Shown piece by piece: positions 11,340-22,537 of a DNA stretch of 64,000 bases. The notes below the pieces were generated by a model. The model was not told the DNA's origin. It did not search any database and saw nothing but the letters and a program-made list of their open reading frames with translations. Location: assembly GCA_009617715.1 (NCBI GenBank), contig VTFK01000265.1:1-64000 (forward strand). The letters run 5' to 3'. The first letter of the stretch is position 1. Each line of letters begins with the position of its first letter. The translations under genes and the position numbers were made by a program. The DNA is from Plectrocnemia conspersa (lineage: Eukaryota > Arthropoda > Insecta > Trichoptera > Polycentropodidae).

Positions 11340-11870
11340 AAATGAGCATTGGCATGTCTTTTCAGATGAGCTCCACACAAAACGCCTCGCCTGAAAAGCT
11401 CTCGTCACTAACTACGTGTATCATTTTTGCAGAACCTTTTTCGCGTTGAATGGGAATTACAACCGCACACACCTGTCGATGTTGTGAATCCATTTGGGAA
11501 AGTCTCAGTTGCCGTGTCGGCCAATTGATATCGAGCCGTGAAATTCGCGCTCGCCCCAACGAAAACGAGACGGTGGCGTGATGTAGCCCATTTACTTTTG
11601 CCTCCTTTTGCCAGCTCTTTCGCCATGTAAATCGGCCTTTGCTGCTGTTGCTGCTGCTCCCTTGTTCCCTACAGTACGTGTATGAATACGTGTGGCGTAT
11701 GAGCGCCGGAAGCAATTATGCCCCTCGTAATAATTCCGCGGCGCGTGATGTATCGCGTCGTTCACCTATGCCCAACACACGGGTAACTTTGCCGTTAGGA
11801 TTAAACGGCATGAGACGCGGCACGATTGGCGCTTACTTAAGTCAGATAAATCGTAGAGGTTGAATTAATT
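11340..11870. other. GC-richer island with CTG/TTG run
   Basis: Complex, CpG-containing sequence with a short trinucleotide run (TGCTGCTGTTGCTGCTGCTCC) at 11640-11660. Overlapping frames stay open on both strands for up to 117 codons, as expected when local GC rises. None shows a domain, and the opposite-strand frames cannot all be real. Candidate conserved non-coding element. Confidence 0.4.
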
Positions 11871-12204
11871 GCTTCTGAAGCTCAAAACATGTCAACGGAT
11901 ACATGCGACTCAAGTGCAGTTAGTGAACGAACATACTTTCTTGCACCGACGTGTGTACTTGAAAGATTTTAATTTAAAACGAGACCTTTTCATATCCTCT
12001 TCATAAATATATATACAGAAGTATAAAAAGTGTCTGCTATAAATCATGATCTCCAACTTGAGTGTACTTGTCCATTTTTCAGGTACTCGATAATCGAATA
12101 TTTTTAAAAATACTCGGTACTGTACGGTAATCATTTTTTTTTACATAGTTTCGGTCATCGGCTATGCCAAAATAAAGTCGTAATCAATAAAAACACACAT
12201 TAGT
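11871..12204. other. Non-coding spacer
   Basis: Nothing recognised up to the TA dinucleotide that flanks the Tigger element. Confidence 0.45.
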
Positions 12205-12206
12205 TA

Positions 12207-13226
12207 CAGGCGGCCCTCGACTTTCGCACATAATTGGTTCCTGAAAATGTGTGCGAATGTTGAATGTACGAAAGTCGAGGGAAGTAAAAAAAAAATTGAA
12301 ATTGTGTGTATTTTAAAATATTTATTTATCAAGTAAATATAAGATGTTTAAGAAGCGTTTAAGAGACAGGTTTAAGTGGAGTTTGCGGGTGTTTCCTTTG
12401 AAAAGTTATCAAGAGTTAACTGTTTTCCACTTTTCTTTTTATTTTCTTCATATAGTATTTTATAACATGCTATGTTTTTATTGATCGCCCCACGCACTTG
12501 AGATATGCGTTCTCCATTGGGATCACAATCTTCCATAATATTTAAAAAATTGTCAAGGTGCGTGAAGGCTTCATTAATATTTTTCATTGTTAAAGAGTTT
12601 TCCAAAATAAACCTGTCTCATCTACATTAAATATTTGGCTAGAGGAATATTCTCCATCTTCGATAATTTTGGATAATTAGGAAATAAATTCTTTTGCAGC
12701 ATCTTTATCCGCATCAGCTGTTTCTTCAGTAAATTTAATATTATTAAAAGAATACCTCATTTTAAAATTGTAAAACCAACCGTTACTTGCTTGAAATACC
12801 GTGTTAAAATATTTTTTTAATCTATCCTTCCAATCTTTGTGCAAACTAAGAGCTTTTGCTTGAATAATTGAAATACTCAGAGGAACATCTTTTTGATGTT
12901 GGTCATCGATCTACGATGACAAAGATTTTCCATTTCATCCATGTTTTTTTTTTGCTGTTTTTTTTGGAAACATGTCTTTAAAGATTGTGGAAATATATCT
13001 TTATTTTCCACAATTTTGAATGTATTCTTTAATTATATTTTTATTTTGCAAAATTTAATATATCGTAGACCTGTTTGTATCAGATTAACTTCCGATTGAA
13101 GCAAAAGATTCACCGCTATCAGAACGTTTTTTTAAAAAAAAAAAAAATTTAAAAAAGTTTTTTTTTTAAATGTGCGAAATAGCGAATTGTGCGAAAGTCG
13201 AACGTTCAAAAGTCGAGGGCCGCCTG
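12207..13226 (-). mobile_element. Internally deleted Tigger/pogo-type element (copy A)
   Basis: Inverted termini begin CAGGCGGCCCTCGACTTT on both sides and extend through about 25 bases; each end is flanked by TA (12205-12206 and 13227-13228), the pogo/Tigger target duplication. Total length is 1,020 bp. The transposase reads on the minus strand. An intact Tigger is usually over 2 kb, so this is a non-autonomous deletion derivative that could be mobilised only in trans. AT-rich runs and several stops show it is old. Confidence 0.9.
12372..13150 (-). pseudogene. Tigger transposase, catalytic middle deleted
   Basis: Minus-strand blocks in order: RSDSGESFASIGS and NRSTIY-ILQNKNIIKEYI (the pipsqueak-like helix-turn-helix), QHQKDVPLSISIIQAKALSLHKDW and ASNGWFYNFKMRYSFNN (CENP-B-type helix-turn-helix), then ADADKDAAKEFIS, a stop, and QIFNVDETGLFWK (first catalytic Asp). 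It then jumps to the C-terminal tail ENSLTMKNINEAFTHLDNFL ... QLTLDNFSKE at 12372-12605. The segment with the second and third catalytic Asp residues is missing, so the protein could at most bind DNA. Stops and frameshifts mean it is not translated as one product. Confidence 0.85.
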
Positions 13227-13266
13227 TACAATGAACATAGCTTCAAATGAAAACAAACGTCAAAGG

Positions 13267-13508
13267 CAGTGTTGCCAGAATAAATATTGTTTGAAGTGCC
13301 ACGATAAAATAGTTGTTTACATTAATAAAACGATTGTCGTTTATATTAGAAAACATTTCATAATTAATAAATTATTTAATCAAGATTATTATTTTTTAAA
13401 TTTAAAAATTAAAAAAATATTTTTGAACTTGGAAATTATTTGCGTGCAATCCAAATTCTCAAACGTGCCACCTCGGGCACGCGTGCCCTAGGTTCGCCAT
13501 GGGCTATG
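13267..13508. mobile_element. Short hAT-type non-autonomous element (tentative)
   Basis: The left end begins CAGTGTTGCCAG at 13267 and the right end, read inward, gives ATGGCGAACC followed by the perfect palindrome GGGCACGCGTGCCC (13475-13488). Both subterminal regions carry GTGCCACG or GTGGCACG. TGGCGAACC followed by GGCACGCGTGCC is characteristic of one insect and vertebrate hAT terminal family. The AT-rich core has no coding capacity. No matching 8-bp target duplication was found, so the boundaries are uncertain. It sits only 40 bp from Tigger copy A. Confidence 0.4.
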
Positions 13509-13799
13509 CTAATGAATACGATGAAATATTTTTTTTCTTTGTGACCTCTTGACTTGGATCCAATCCCTGAGCAAAATTTCGGGATCTGATTTTTTTAAAA
13601 TTCAGATTAAATATGTAAATATATTTAATAAAATTGGTAAGAAATTACTTATACAATTTATTTTATATGAGAAATTTATTTTTTATTATATATTATACCT
13701 ACGTACAATCTTGCATTATAAATGTATTTTAAAAATTACTAAACAAACACAGGTTTTATTAAAATAATACAATTAGCAAATAAAATAATAATTTGAATA
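13509..13799. other. AT-rich non-coding
   Basis: The open frame at 13549-13767 is low-complexity (K, I, L, F and Y rich) and has no family features. Confidence 0.5.
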
Positions 13800-13990
13800 A
13801 TATGTTCATAGTAATATTAGAGCATGGATTGTTTCTTCGTTTAGTCTGGATCTAAGTTTGGTGTCATCTGAAAAAGTCCGCTCAGCTTCCACACTCGTTG
13901 GAGGTATTGTCATGAGATATTTGTATACCATTTCGAGGTCATCAGACCACGTGAAATGTCATTTTTAAATAAGATCATTTTTTTCTTATT
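13800..13990 (-). pseudogene. hAT transposase C-terminal dimerisation fragment
   Basis: On the minus strand one frame reads HFTWSDDLEMVYKYLMTIPP, TSVEAERTFS, then DDTKLRSRLNEETIHA. This is the hATC signature (LLTIPPTSVEAERxFSxxGxxxTKLRSRLxDETLxAL). A few codons between the FS and TK motifs are deleted. It is the most conserved part of hAT transposases and mediates dimerisation. Upstream catalytic blocks are absent or unrecognisable, so this is a dead fragment. The nearby terminus at 13.5 kb is in the wrong orientation to belong to it. Confidence 0.85.
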
Positions 13991-14329
13991 ATGGACATAA
14001 GGCTAGTGACATTTTAAACTTTCGGTTCGCATGTTCTTTCATCGTCATTTGTTCAACTTATAAAGACTGTGCTTCAAGTGGCTCTTCTGATGTTTTATTA
14101 CATCTTGCTCATTGTCTTTATTTCCTTTCCATTAATTTTATAATTATTTATTAATTTTATTTTATTAATTTATTTAACTTAATAGCAAATTTTTACACCA
14201 AACAAATTTTAACTAAACATACAAATAATATATATCATCAACAAAAAATAAAAAAATCTTAATTAAATAAAGATTAGCTATTAAGCTAAATAAATTATAA
14301 AAATAAAAAAAAATAATTAGTATTATAAT
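13991..14329. other. AT-rich non-coding
   Basis: Possible decayed continuation of the hAT fragment at 14000-14100, but no convincing frame. The rest is A/T runs. Confidence 0.4.
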
Positions 14330-14810
14330 TTATTTCTTAATGCACGAATGTGTTTTTTTTATTCCATTTAGGAAATACACTACAGTTTTATTTTGGCGGA
14401 TTGTCCTAGAAATATTATTATCCTTAAATTTTCTCTATTTCTAGTATTAAATCTTCAAACATCTTTTTTTTTTATTAAATACTTATTAAAATGCTTTGGT
14501 AATATATAAGTTTCTAACTTATATTTAAATACTAAAAGATTAATCTTTATTATTTCTAGATCATTTAATCATTCCAATCTATTAATCATACTTCTACAAC
14601 TAGTAAATTTATTTTTATTTAGGACTACTCTCATTGCCCTATTTTGTAATTTTTACAACATTTGTTTAACTAATTTATCAAACATATCTAATATTGTTGC
14701 ACAAAAAGTAAAATTTGGCAATATGATACAATTACTCCTAAATATTTTATATTATCAACTATAATATTAAATACTTTTCTCTGAAGTTTTGCTTCGATAT
14801 AATTTTTGAG
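14330..14810 (-). pseudogene. LINE reverse transcriptase C-terminal fragment
   Basis: Minus-strand frames give VDNIKYLGVIV at about 14750, then after shifts KLQNRAMRVVLNKNKF, FTSCRSMINRLEWLNxNDLxIIKINLLVFKYKLE-like sequence, and finally TIRQNKTVVYFLNGIKK near 14350. This is the usual order of C-terminal blocks in non-LTR RT proteins (IKYLGV, LQxxQNRAMRxIL, W-L-VKxRIxxNxLVFIYK, xFFNGIxxYNxLP). A deletion joins the first two blocks and several stops occur. The family differs in detail from the 62-64 kb LINE. Confidence 0.7.
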
Positions 14811-15370
14811 AAAAAGCTGCGGGTTTGGGGTTGATTTTGTATAGAATTTAGATTTAGACTTAAACTGGGGACTGTCGCGTGTTTTTGAGGGACTCGCCGA
14901 ATTGAATCCATATCAAGTTTTGACATACGAATTTAAAGGCGGATTAACCGCCCTTCGGTCACGGTGTTTCCAGGGAAGCCTTACACACAACTCACCCACA
15001 TCAAATAAATTCACTTACCTATAAACATTTACTTTTTCTTCTTTTTTTACTCGAGTCCCACGTAACAACTTTTTCGTGCGCAGTAATTTTACGTCAATAT
15101 ATACGTATGTACATATTGAACGCTTTTATTTTATTTTTCTTTTGTGAATAAATTTTTACTACCCTTGTGTCACTCAAGAGTTCGTTCGCATCAATATATA
15201 AAATACAAATATAATTTCATGTCTATTGTAATCAATTGCTGGACTGGCATGTATCATATTTAAATTTAGCTTAAAATATGTATTAAAATTGCATTGTAAT
15301 TGAATGAATGCAGACTGATGCCAAAAGCATTTGAGCTAAGTTCACAGATCAACTACATGTATTTAATATT
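14811..15370. other. Mixed non-coding
   Basis: A GC-richer patch lies at 14815-15060 and AT-rich sequence follows. No gene seen. Confidence 0.4.
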
Positions 15371-15860
15371 AATGAAAAAACTGCGAGTTATAAATTCAGT
15401 GAGTACGTCAGCTCCTTTTATAACTATCCATCGCTTACGTTACGAGCGAAACTTTTCCGCATAACCGCGTTATGAACTTTTAAAGCTGTCCAGATCAGAT
15501 ATGAAAAAAGTGAGAAAGCTCGGCTAAACCTCATAAAATATTTATTTATAAACTTTCAGCGGAGTTTTCACTTACCTTTGTGTTTTTCATTACGCCGAAC
15601 GGCACTTTTTTTCTCTGGAAACGAATTACAAGTACTTTCTAATCTCCGACGCGGTCGGCAAGCTTTATGCCTTTAATATCGTTTAATTATTTTTTTCCCC
15701 ATACAATATGGATAAAAAGCTGGCGTTGCGAGCTATTCCACCAATTAGCAGTAATCCTCGCTCGGTTGCGGACTTTTAGTATAATTGTTTTGAACTCGTA
15801 TCGTCAATAGAAAACCGTAAGCATATTCCAGCAGTATATGTATGAAAAACGCTAAAAATG
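15371..15860. other. Moderate-GC complex island
   Basis: Complex CpG-containing sequence without a supported frame; contains a minus-strand TATAAAAGG at about 15416-15424. Candidate non-coding functional DNA. Confidence 0.3.
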
Positions 15861-16560
15861 TAAGCGTCAGCATTTGCAGCGTTGCTGCATACAATTTCTG
15901 CGCATGCGCACCTAAAATATATTGAATTACATTAAGCTTTGTTGACCTTAAAGTGTTTCAGACTATTCACATAAATATACGAAACCTAATTCAAATAGAG
16001 AAAAATTAAAAAAATGTTATCGTATAATTTGTTGTGTAAAAATTGAGAGATGTCGAGTCTTCCGCCCGGCTCCTTGCGTTCCAAAGCGGATTCTCGACAT
16101 TTTGTTGGACCAGGAGATGCTAAGAGGGAAGCGGCTGTTTCTGCGACCTTCGATATTCTAAATCGGCATCTTTATGGTTCAAGTCCAAGATGAAGAGCTC
16201 TTAAAGCTTAGATGGCTCGAATCCCAAAGTTGATGTTCGAGTGTGAATGTCAATAGAATATGTCTGATAAAGTCAGACGAATTATCTGAGAGGAAGTGAT
16301 TTTTGGTTGCATTTATATCTATAGCCCCTCAATGTAAGATTTTGTTTTCCGCCATTTTTTGCTGGGACGAACAATTACAAGGGGGTGGTGAGTTTTTTTT
16401 AAACAAATTGCGCAGATTATGAACGGCCATCTTTTCTCAAAGTTAGTGATACCTTTTATCTTTGAGAGTTAAAATATTTTTCACGTTGGTGTCCCATTTT
16501 AACGAAGAAACCATTTTTCTTAGACGGTTAAAACGCTTTGCCACATGTCGTACCTGCATT
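15861..16560. other. Moderate-GC non-coding, unassigned
   Basis: 16040-16400 is clearly more complex than its flanks and could be a conserved element or an unrecognised repeat. No open frame with family motifs. Confidence 0.3.
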
Positions 16561-17500
16561 TTTTACGATTTAATTAGTTAATACATTCAGTTGTGAATAG
16601 ATGAGTGGTTCAATTGATGAACTCAACACTTTCAATGGGTACGACGATTTATTTAAATTATTTCCTCTGCCGAAAACACTCATTTAGTGGCTGTTTATAT
16701 GGATTTTATTATCAAAAATATATTTGAGAAAGTCCACAGCTGCATATTATTAACTCAGATATATAAGTATGTAATTTTGGCAATTAAAAAGTGTTTTGTT
16801 GCACATTTTTTTGCAATCTACAACTGATTTTTTGGCTTCTGTTTTTGCCATGACTTATAAATATCATAAAGATAAGTACAAAAAAATTGCGAAAAATCAA
16901 AAAGAGCACAAGTTATTGTTGCGATTATTAGCATGTTTTTATAAATAAAATTGTTCAAATTACGCTTTTATTTATTTATTGCTTATTTCCAATAAGCTAT
17001 TTGAAAACTACATGATCGTGAATAACGTTTTTATGGTTATAATGTATTTTAAATGTCCAACATTAACCAGCTCATTGAAGGTATAATATTTTAGCAAACA
17101 TTTCCCATTACTGTCTTTAACACTGCTGTCGTTTACACTTTTATTTTTATCGCTTGTAATATGTTAGTATTTTATTTGCGGTGTTTCGCAAACGCGTTTT
17201 AATCACATCATATTCAATTTATTGTAATGGTAAAAGCTTTGCGCTTTAATTCTAACATTAGTTAAAAGTGAACTATGCAAAATTCATTGCATTTATTATG
17301 AATTTAATTTCATCCATATTGCTAAATTGCATTTGTGTATTTCACATCGCAATTTCAAGAAAGTGCCCATAGATGAAAAGTCGTAAAGCATATTATCCAG
17401 TGGATGCAATGTTTATGTCGTTATTGCAAATTCTGTTTCAGATCTGCATACAAATAGCTCCCATTATGACCTTGTGCCTATTGGTGTATGCAAATGTTAT
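16561..17500. other. AT-rich non-coding
   Basis: Nothing recognised. Confidence 0.5.
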
Positions 17501-17690
17501 TGATTATGAAGCTTGGCTCGTCGTATCAGTTTTCGATATCGTCTCATAATGGCATTAATAATAATATTAGACCGCATATCGCCTGAGCTTAATTGAGTCG
17601 AGTGTTATTATATTAAAGCGATATCGAATTGAATTATTGCAATTGGAATAACAATCGTAATGCGCTAGGATGCTTTGAGATAAGTTTGAT
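17501..17690. promoter_or_regulatory. TAAT/GATATCG motif cluster, candidate enhancer
   Basis: Within 150 bases there are TCGATATCG, GCATATCGC and GCGATATCGAATTG plus several homeodomain-type ATTA/TAAT cores (ATTAATAATAATATTAG, TTAATTG, AATTGAATTATTGCAATTGG). Such density resembles homeobox-bound enhancers, but TAAT words are frequent in AT-rich DNA, so support is weak. Confidence 0.25.
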
Positions 17691-18490
17691 GTATGTATAT
17701 AGTTATGTATATAAGATTTTTAATTGGCGTGTAATTTTACACTTCTGATACTTGTGGCAAAAGCGTGTTTTTATTTATTTACATTACATATTAATACACA
17801 AATAAAAGGTGAGTTAATTTCACTAGTAAAACATTTTGTTATATTTTGTGAATATAGTTTCACTATTAACCGTTTGCGATAGTTAAATATTTATTCGGTG
17901 TGTATATTTATATAATAAATGTATATATAATAATAAAATAATTCAGGAAATACCATGTACGTTGTACTGTTATTTCTGCGCTTTAATAACATTGTTATAG
18001 TATATTGTGTTTTTAATTTTATTAATATAATTTTCAGAATAACATTTGATATTTGGATATATCTAAATGTGTAATTTCTTACCGTATGTTATATTGCGAG
18101 AGTTGGGTGCGTTGTACAATATCGCGAAATGTGAAATCTAAATGTATTTTTTATTTTAAATTTACATTTTTACATGAACTTTATTTGATATAGCAAATAA
18201 AAATAGATCATTAATATTATATCGCTTGGATAATTGCCATATTTTTAGTTCATAAATTTGCTATTCACATTTCCTGTCGTAGACTCAGAGATACATTACG
18301 CAACTGAACTTAGCGAGACTGGGCAATATTTTTTAGAGCAATTAAAAACGACAACTTCCTTTGTGTAGTTCTTTGAATTACAGTTAAAACTCTACTAAAA
18401 TAATTCGGTCAGACTATGTACTTGTAAAGAGTTACACACCATCTTAAGGGGTGCCCCATTATTATGGTCAATGATTTTTATAACCTTATG
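17691..18490. other. AT-rich non-coding
   Basis: TATGTATATAGTTATGTATATAAG-type simple sequence near 17690-17720. No gene seen before the Tigger boundary. Confidence 0.5.
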
Positions 18491-18492
18491 TA

Positions 18493-20178
18493 CACCGATA
18501 CCTCGCTTTACGGCCTAGATACGTTCCACGAAATTTGGCCGCAAAGCGAGAAGCCGTATAAAGAATAAATTATTCTAATACAAATTCAATGTTCCAAATT
18601 TGTTAAATATGTAACATGGTTTATCATTTAAAATGCATTTTATATTTTTATTTAATTTAAATCAAAAATACATACATTTGTACATAAAATAATAACAGAC
18701 TCCAAAAATTAACCATAATCCATAAACAAAAATGAAACAACTTCATGTTACATAAAATATGTGTATATATACATACATAATTTTTTTAAAATGGCTATAA
18801 TCTGAAGACGATGAAGAAATGGTAACCTGCAGATTACTGTCATCATTTTTCGCTGGGCCTGGCTTAAAAAAATTATCCAACTTTGTTTGTCTTGCCTTCT
18901 TGTCTATTTCGTTCTTCAGTGATTTATAACAGCTAATAGCTGAGTTAATTCCTCGAGAAACTTTAGCGCTACGTTCGACGTCAGGATCGTTTTCAAGGAA
19001 GATGTTTATTCCTTGTTCGAAATAGGAAAAAGCTTTCGACAAATTTTTTGATGTTAGCTGTTTGGAAACAACAGGCTCTGTCTCTTCATCAAATGCCGTT
19101 TCTGCTTGCAACTGAATGAGTTCTTCATATGAAAGGGGTTCCCTATCAGACTTAAGTAGATCTAGCACATCACGTTCGTTCAAACCTTCAAAGCCGAGAT
19201 CATGTGCTAGATCCAAAATGTTTTGTCTAATTTCAGGAAGGCAATTAACTTCTGCATCAGTACTTTTTACACATTCTGGCCATATTTTTTTCCAAACATG
19301 GTTCATTGTTGTTAATTTTAATTCCTTCCATGATTCATTGATGATGTCAACAGCATCCTTAATGTTATAGTTTTTCCAAAATGTTTTAATTGAAGATTTA
19401 CCATCGGTTTCCCTTATAAGTTGTCGGAAAGTTCGGCGTAGGTAATATGCCTTAAAAGTGGCTATTGCACCCTGATCCATTGGTTGGATCAGAGCTGTTG
19501 TATTTTTCGGAAGGTACTCAATCATGACATCTTCAGATAGTTCGGATAAATTAGTAGCATGCCCTGGTGCATTATCCAAAATTAGCAAAGCCTTGTTGCT
19601 TAAGTTATTGTCTCGCAAATATTTTTTCACTTCTGTACAAAAGTGATTTTTGAACCAATCCTCAAAAGTAGCTTTAGTCATCCAAGCTTTCTTGAAGGAT
19701 CTCCAAATGACGAGTAATTGATTTTTATTTAGTCCTTTAAGAGGCCTTGGATTTTCAGACAAAAATATTAAAAGCGGGTTTAGCTTAAAATCACCCGCGG
19801 CATTTGCACCAAGTAGCTAAGTTAATTAACCAGGTGCAGATTTTTCGGTTTTTGAAATGTACATGCGATCAGGCATTCGCTTCCAATAAAGCCCTGTTTC
19901 GTCTACGTTAAACACTTGTTCAGGTTTATAACCACCTCTTTCAATAATTCCCTTTAAAATGTTGGGATATTCCTTAGATGCGGCCTCATCGGCGCTAGCT
20001 GCTTCACCTTTCATTTTCAAATTATGCAAATTAAATCTATTTTTAATTTTTTTTAAAATCGACATCGAAAAAACGTTTTTTTTGCCGTTATAGCGAAACA
20101 TTTTAGGCCGTAAATCGAAAACGTGCCTTAATTGAAGAGGGCCGTTATAGTGAAATGCCGTATAGCGAGGTATGGGTG
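18493..20178 (-). mobile_element. Tigger-type transposon (copy B), complete ends
   Basis: The left end CACCGATACCTCGCTTTACGG (18493 on) and the right end, reverse-complemented, CACCCATACCTCGCTATACGG differ at only two positions. TA flanks each end (18491-18492 and 20179-20180). ACCTCG...TACGG termini are characteristic of Tigger/pogo elements. Length is 1,686 bp, about two thirds of a full element, because the region coding for the DNA-binding N-terminus is missing. It is the best preserved transposon in the window. Confidence 0.95.
18743..20101 (-). pseudogene. Tigger/jerky-type DDE transposase, N-truncated, two stops
   Basis: A single reading frame runs from 20101 to 18743, broken only by TAA and TAG near 19823-19834. 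The N-terminal part retains FNLHNLKMKGEAASADEAAS and QVFNVDETGLYWKRMPDRMY (first catalytic Asp). After the stops come LLGANAAGDFKLNPLLIF and the 339-codon segment starting MSENPRPLKG. Its Asp63 (LLILDNAPGH) and Asp96 (ALIQPMDQGA) are the other two catalytic residues, 32 residues apart, the expected DD32D-like spacing. About seven codons are deleted just before the stops. The pipsqueak and CENP-B DNA-binding domains are absent. The long unbroken stretch implies relatively recent inactivation. Confidence 0.92.
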
Positions 20179-20180
20179 TA

Positions 20181-20639
20181 TTAGCAAAATATAATATATT
20201 AGTTACTTGCTGTCGGTACGACCATTATATTAAAAATGAAAATAAAAAAATTAACCCCAGTGCGATCTACCAGTCACCAAATAACTCAATGTAAACAGTG
20301 AGAAAAAATATTAAAGAACGTTGCATGTTGTTTATGTTAAAAAAATAAATACAGAATATGTTTTGAATGTATTATATGTCAATCCCATGTTTGTATTCTA
20401 ACTTTACAAATGCCTTCGCATATGCGGATTTCTCATTTATAAATAATATATCAGAAGTGAAATAAAAATGACATTTCATATTATCTGACGCCATGTTCTA
20501 CATTTGGTAAATTGGATATTTTTATGCAACCCATAGGGATGTTTTTCGTTTGATGTATTCGCACATATAATCGAATTCTCGTATACATAATAACATACAC
20601 ACATATATAAGCGTTATTGAGTACCCGCTTAGATTTTGA
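20181..20639. other. AT-rich non-coding
   Basis: Nothing recognised. Confidence 0.5.
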
Positions 20640-21176
20640 TCAACAGATTCGCGAGCGTGTTAGCATCCAGAGTGTCCCCGGGAAAAGAGAAATATGTTTC
20701 TCTCGCGCTGCCTGTCCCCGGCGATAAATTCTTGCGATTTCAATAAAAAACCCATAATCCAATTCCGACGCAAGTTTTTGCGTCTCCATTCTCCGTGCAT
20801 ATATCTTTGATCTGCGGAGCAGTTTTACCCCTTTTTTCCCGGCGACTCCCACAGCGACTCGGTTTGATTGACACTAGAAACTTTTCGAATTTCGTTCGTT
20901 CCGTTGTTTTTGCGACTGTGAATTTTGCCTCTTTGCCCGGGGATGAAATTCCCCGGCGCATATACGACTGCCGTATCGGAATGTGCTTTGTGTTTCGCAA
21001 TGGGATGTGTTGAAGAAGGCGCCTTTTGGCACAACGCCTGTTTTAAAATGCGGAAATGTGTCAAAGCAAATGATCCGTCGACACTGAGAGAAGATAGATA
21101 TGTGTACAATATGTACTCAAACGAGATGCGGCGATGTGAAAGTTCGTGGACTATTTTTTCGAAAAGCAAGTTCTAA
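20640..21176. other. Strong GC-richer island
   Basis: One of the sharpest composition shifts in the window: about 530 bases of complex CpG-rich sequence with repeated CCCCGG-containing words (TGTCCCCGGGAAAAGAG, TGTCCCCGGCGATAAAT, GCCCGGGGATGAAATTCCCCGG). Both strands stay open in several frames (up to 114 codons) with no domain. GCCCGGGG and its partner form short inverted motifs. Candidate conserved non-coding element or untranslated exon. Confidence 0.4.
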
Positions 21177-21417
21177 ATGAACATCGCTATACAACTATTA
21201 CTTTATTATCAGTTATATATTAAACCAATAAAATCTGAGATCTTTCTAAACATTTTGTATTTCTTTTAAACATTTATTTGATGCAGTTCGTTATTTTACC
21301 ATATCCGATTGTAAATTCATAAAGCAAACATGATTGAATTAAAATTTATTCAATATACATTAAAAACAAAATAAAATAAAAGACACTATCTCACAACAGT
21401 TGAAAAGAGATTATTTT
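21177..21417. other. AT-rich non-coding
   Basis: Nothing recognised. Confidence 0.5.
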
Positions 21418-21421
21418 TTAA

Positions 21422-22083
21422 CCGTTCTAGTGCCACGCGCCTCATGTGGTGCTCAGACGCTATAGGCTAGTAATGTTAAAAGCAACTTATAGTATATATA
21501 CAGAATCTGCTATTAATGCTACAAAGTAATATACCAAGGCTATTCAGCTGATAATCTATGGAGAAACCTTCAAAATTATTACAGCTTAAAAATGGCTAAA
21601 ATTATTGTTCCTCTTTTCAACGTCGCCAGAATTTTTACTAGCCACTTGCGCTTTTGTAATATATGAAACTTATTTTTTAATAAAAAAAGATGTTGTAGAA
21701 TTTGACTAAAACTATTTTTGTTTCACAAAAGCTAAAACGTAATCATCCGGTATGCGCGTTTGTGATATGATACTTCTAGACCAAATTTCGCGCGTTTTTT
21801 ACGAAAATAATTTTTTATTATTAGTTTATATTTTATGAGAAATTTGTATTTTTTACTTCATGTAAAAATGTTAGTTGGTTAATAAAACTAAAATTAAATC
21901 TATATTTTTTCGTTTTGACAACCTTAGTATTTCGATTTTTATCAGCTGCAAATAGTATCAAAATGCATCCGGTGGCTCCTTTTGGGTCGTAAGAGTAACA
22001 CTTAACATATATTTTATTTTTAATTCTAAAACTAGCTGGCACAGTGTTTGTGTGGTACGAAATGTACAGTGGCACGAAAACGG
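21422..22083. mobile_element. piggyBac-type non-autonomous element (MITE)
   Basis: A TTAA tetranucleotide flanks both sides (21418-21421 and 22084-22087), the hallmark piggyBac target duplication. The inverted ends are CCGTTCTAGTGCCACGCGC and, reverse-complemented, CCGTTTTCGTGCCACTGTA, matching over CCGTTyTmGTGCCAC. At 662 bp with no transposase it would depend on a piggyBac enzyme supplied in trans. The 80-codon open frame inside on the minus strand has no transposase motif. Confidence 0.75.
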
Positions 22084-22087
22084 TTAA

Positions 22088-22537
22088 ATCATTAGTAAAT
22101 GTACAAATTTTTGTCGTTACAGGGTTTAATTATTACAATTTATATTCCATTTCTTTTAACAGAGTCACTTTGCGGTCTATCCATCGTCTATCCATCTATC
22201 CAGGATTCGAATATTTTAAAGAGCATTTTCACTGAATTTTAAAAAGTTTATTCTAATTAACAATGCAATTATGTGTAAATTTCTTTTTAAGTAATACTCA
22301 AAATTTTTAATAAAAATTAATAATATGTCACAAAAAAAATATCTGACAACTTTGTTTATATATTGTCTTGGGATGATTGACTTAGCAATTACATAAATGC
22401 ACGATATTACTTATGTCACTAAAATAATTTCTTTTCGTGATTCTTTCTCCTTGTTAAAAAACTACATACACTCACTCTCGTCACTTAACACGCGAGCGAG
22501 CGAAAGGGAAAGTATCTCACTGTACGCGCCTGATATA
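22088..22537. other. AT-rich non-coding
   Basis: A GC-richer patch (ACACGCGAGCGAGCGAAAGGG) lies at 22488-22508. No gene seen. Confidence 0.45.

Noticed and set aside
11159..11863. Overlapping open frames of 72-117 codons on both strands
   Set aside because: They overlap each other in different frames, lack domains or signal peptides, and follow from higher local GC lowering stop-codon frequency.
13267..13990. Joining the 13.5-kb hAT-like terminus with the 13.8-kb hATC fragment as one element
   Set aside because: The terminus reads in the wrong orientation for a minus-strand transposase ending at 13.8 kb.
20640..21176. Possible small protein genes (up to 114 codons)
   Set aside because: Six mutually overlapping frames on both strands; none has a family motif, and the repeated CCCCGG words look non-coding.
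21833..22075. 80-codon frame inside the 21.4-kb MITE
   Set aside because: No piggyBac catalytic Asp pattern or zinc finger; runs into the terminal repeat.
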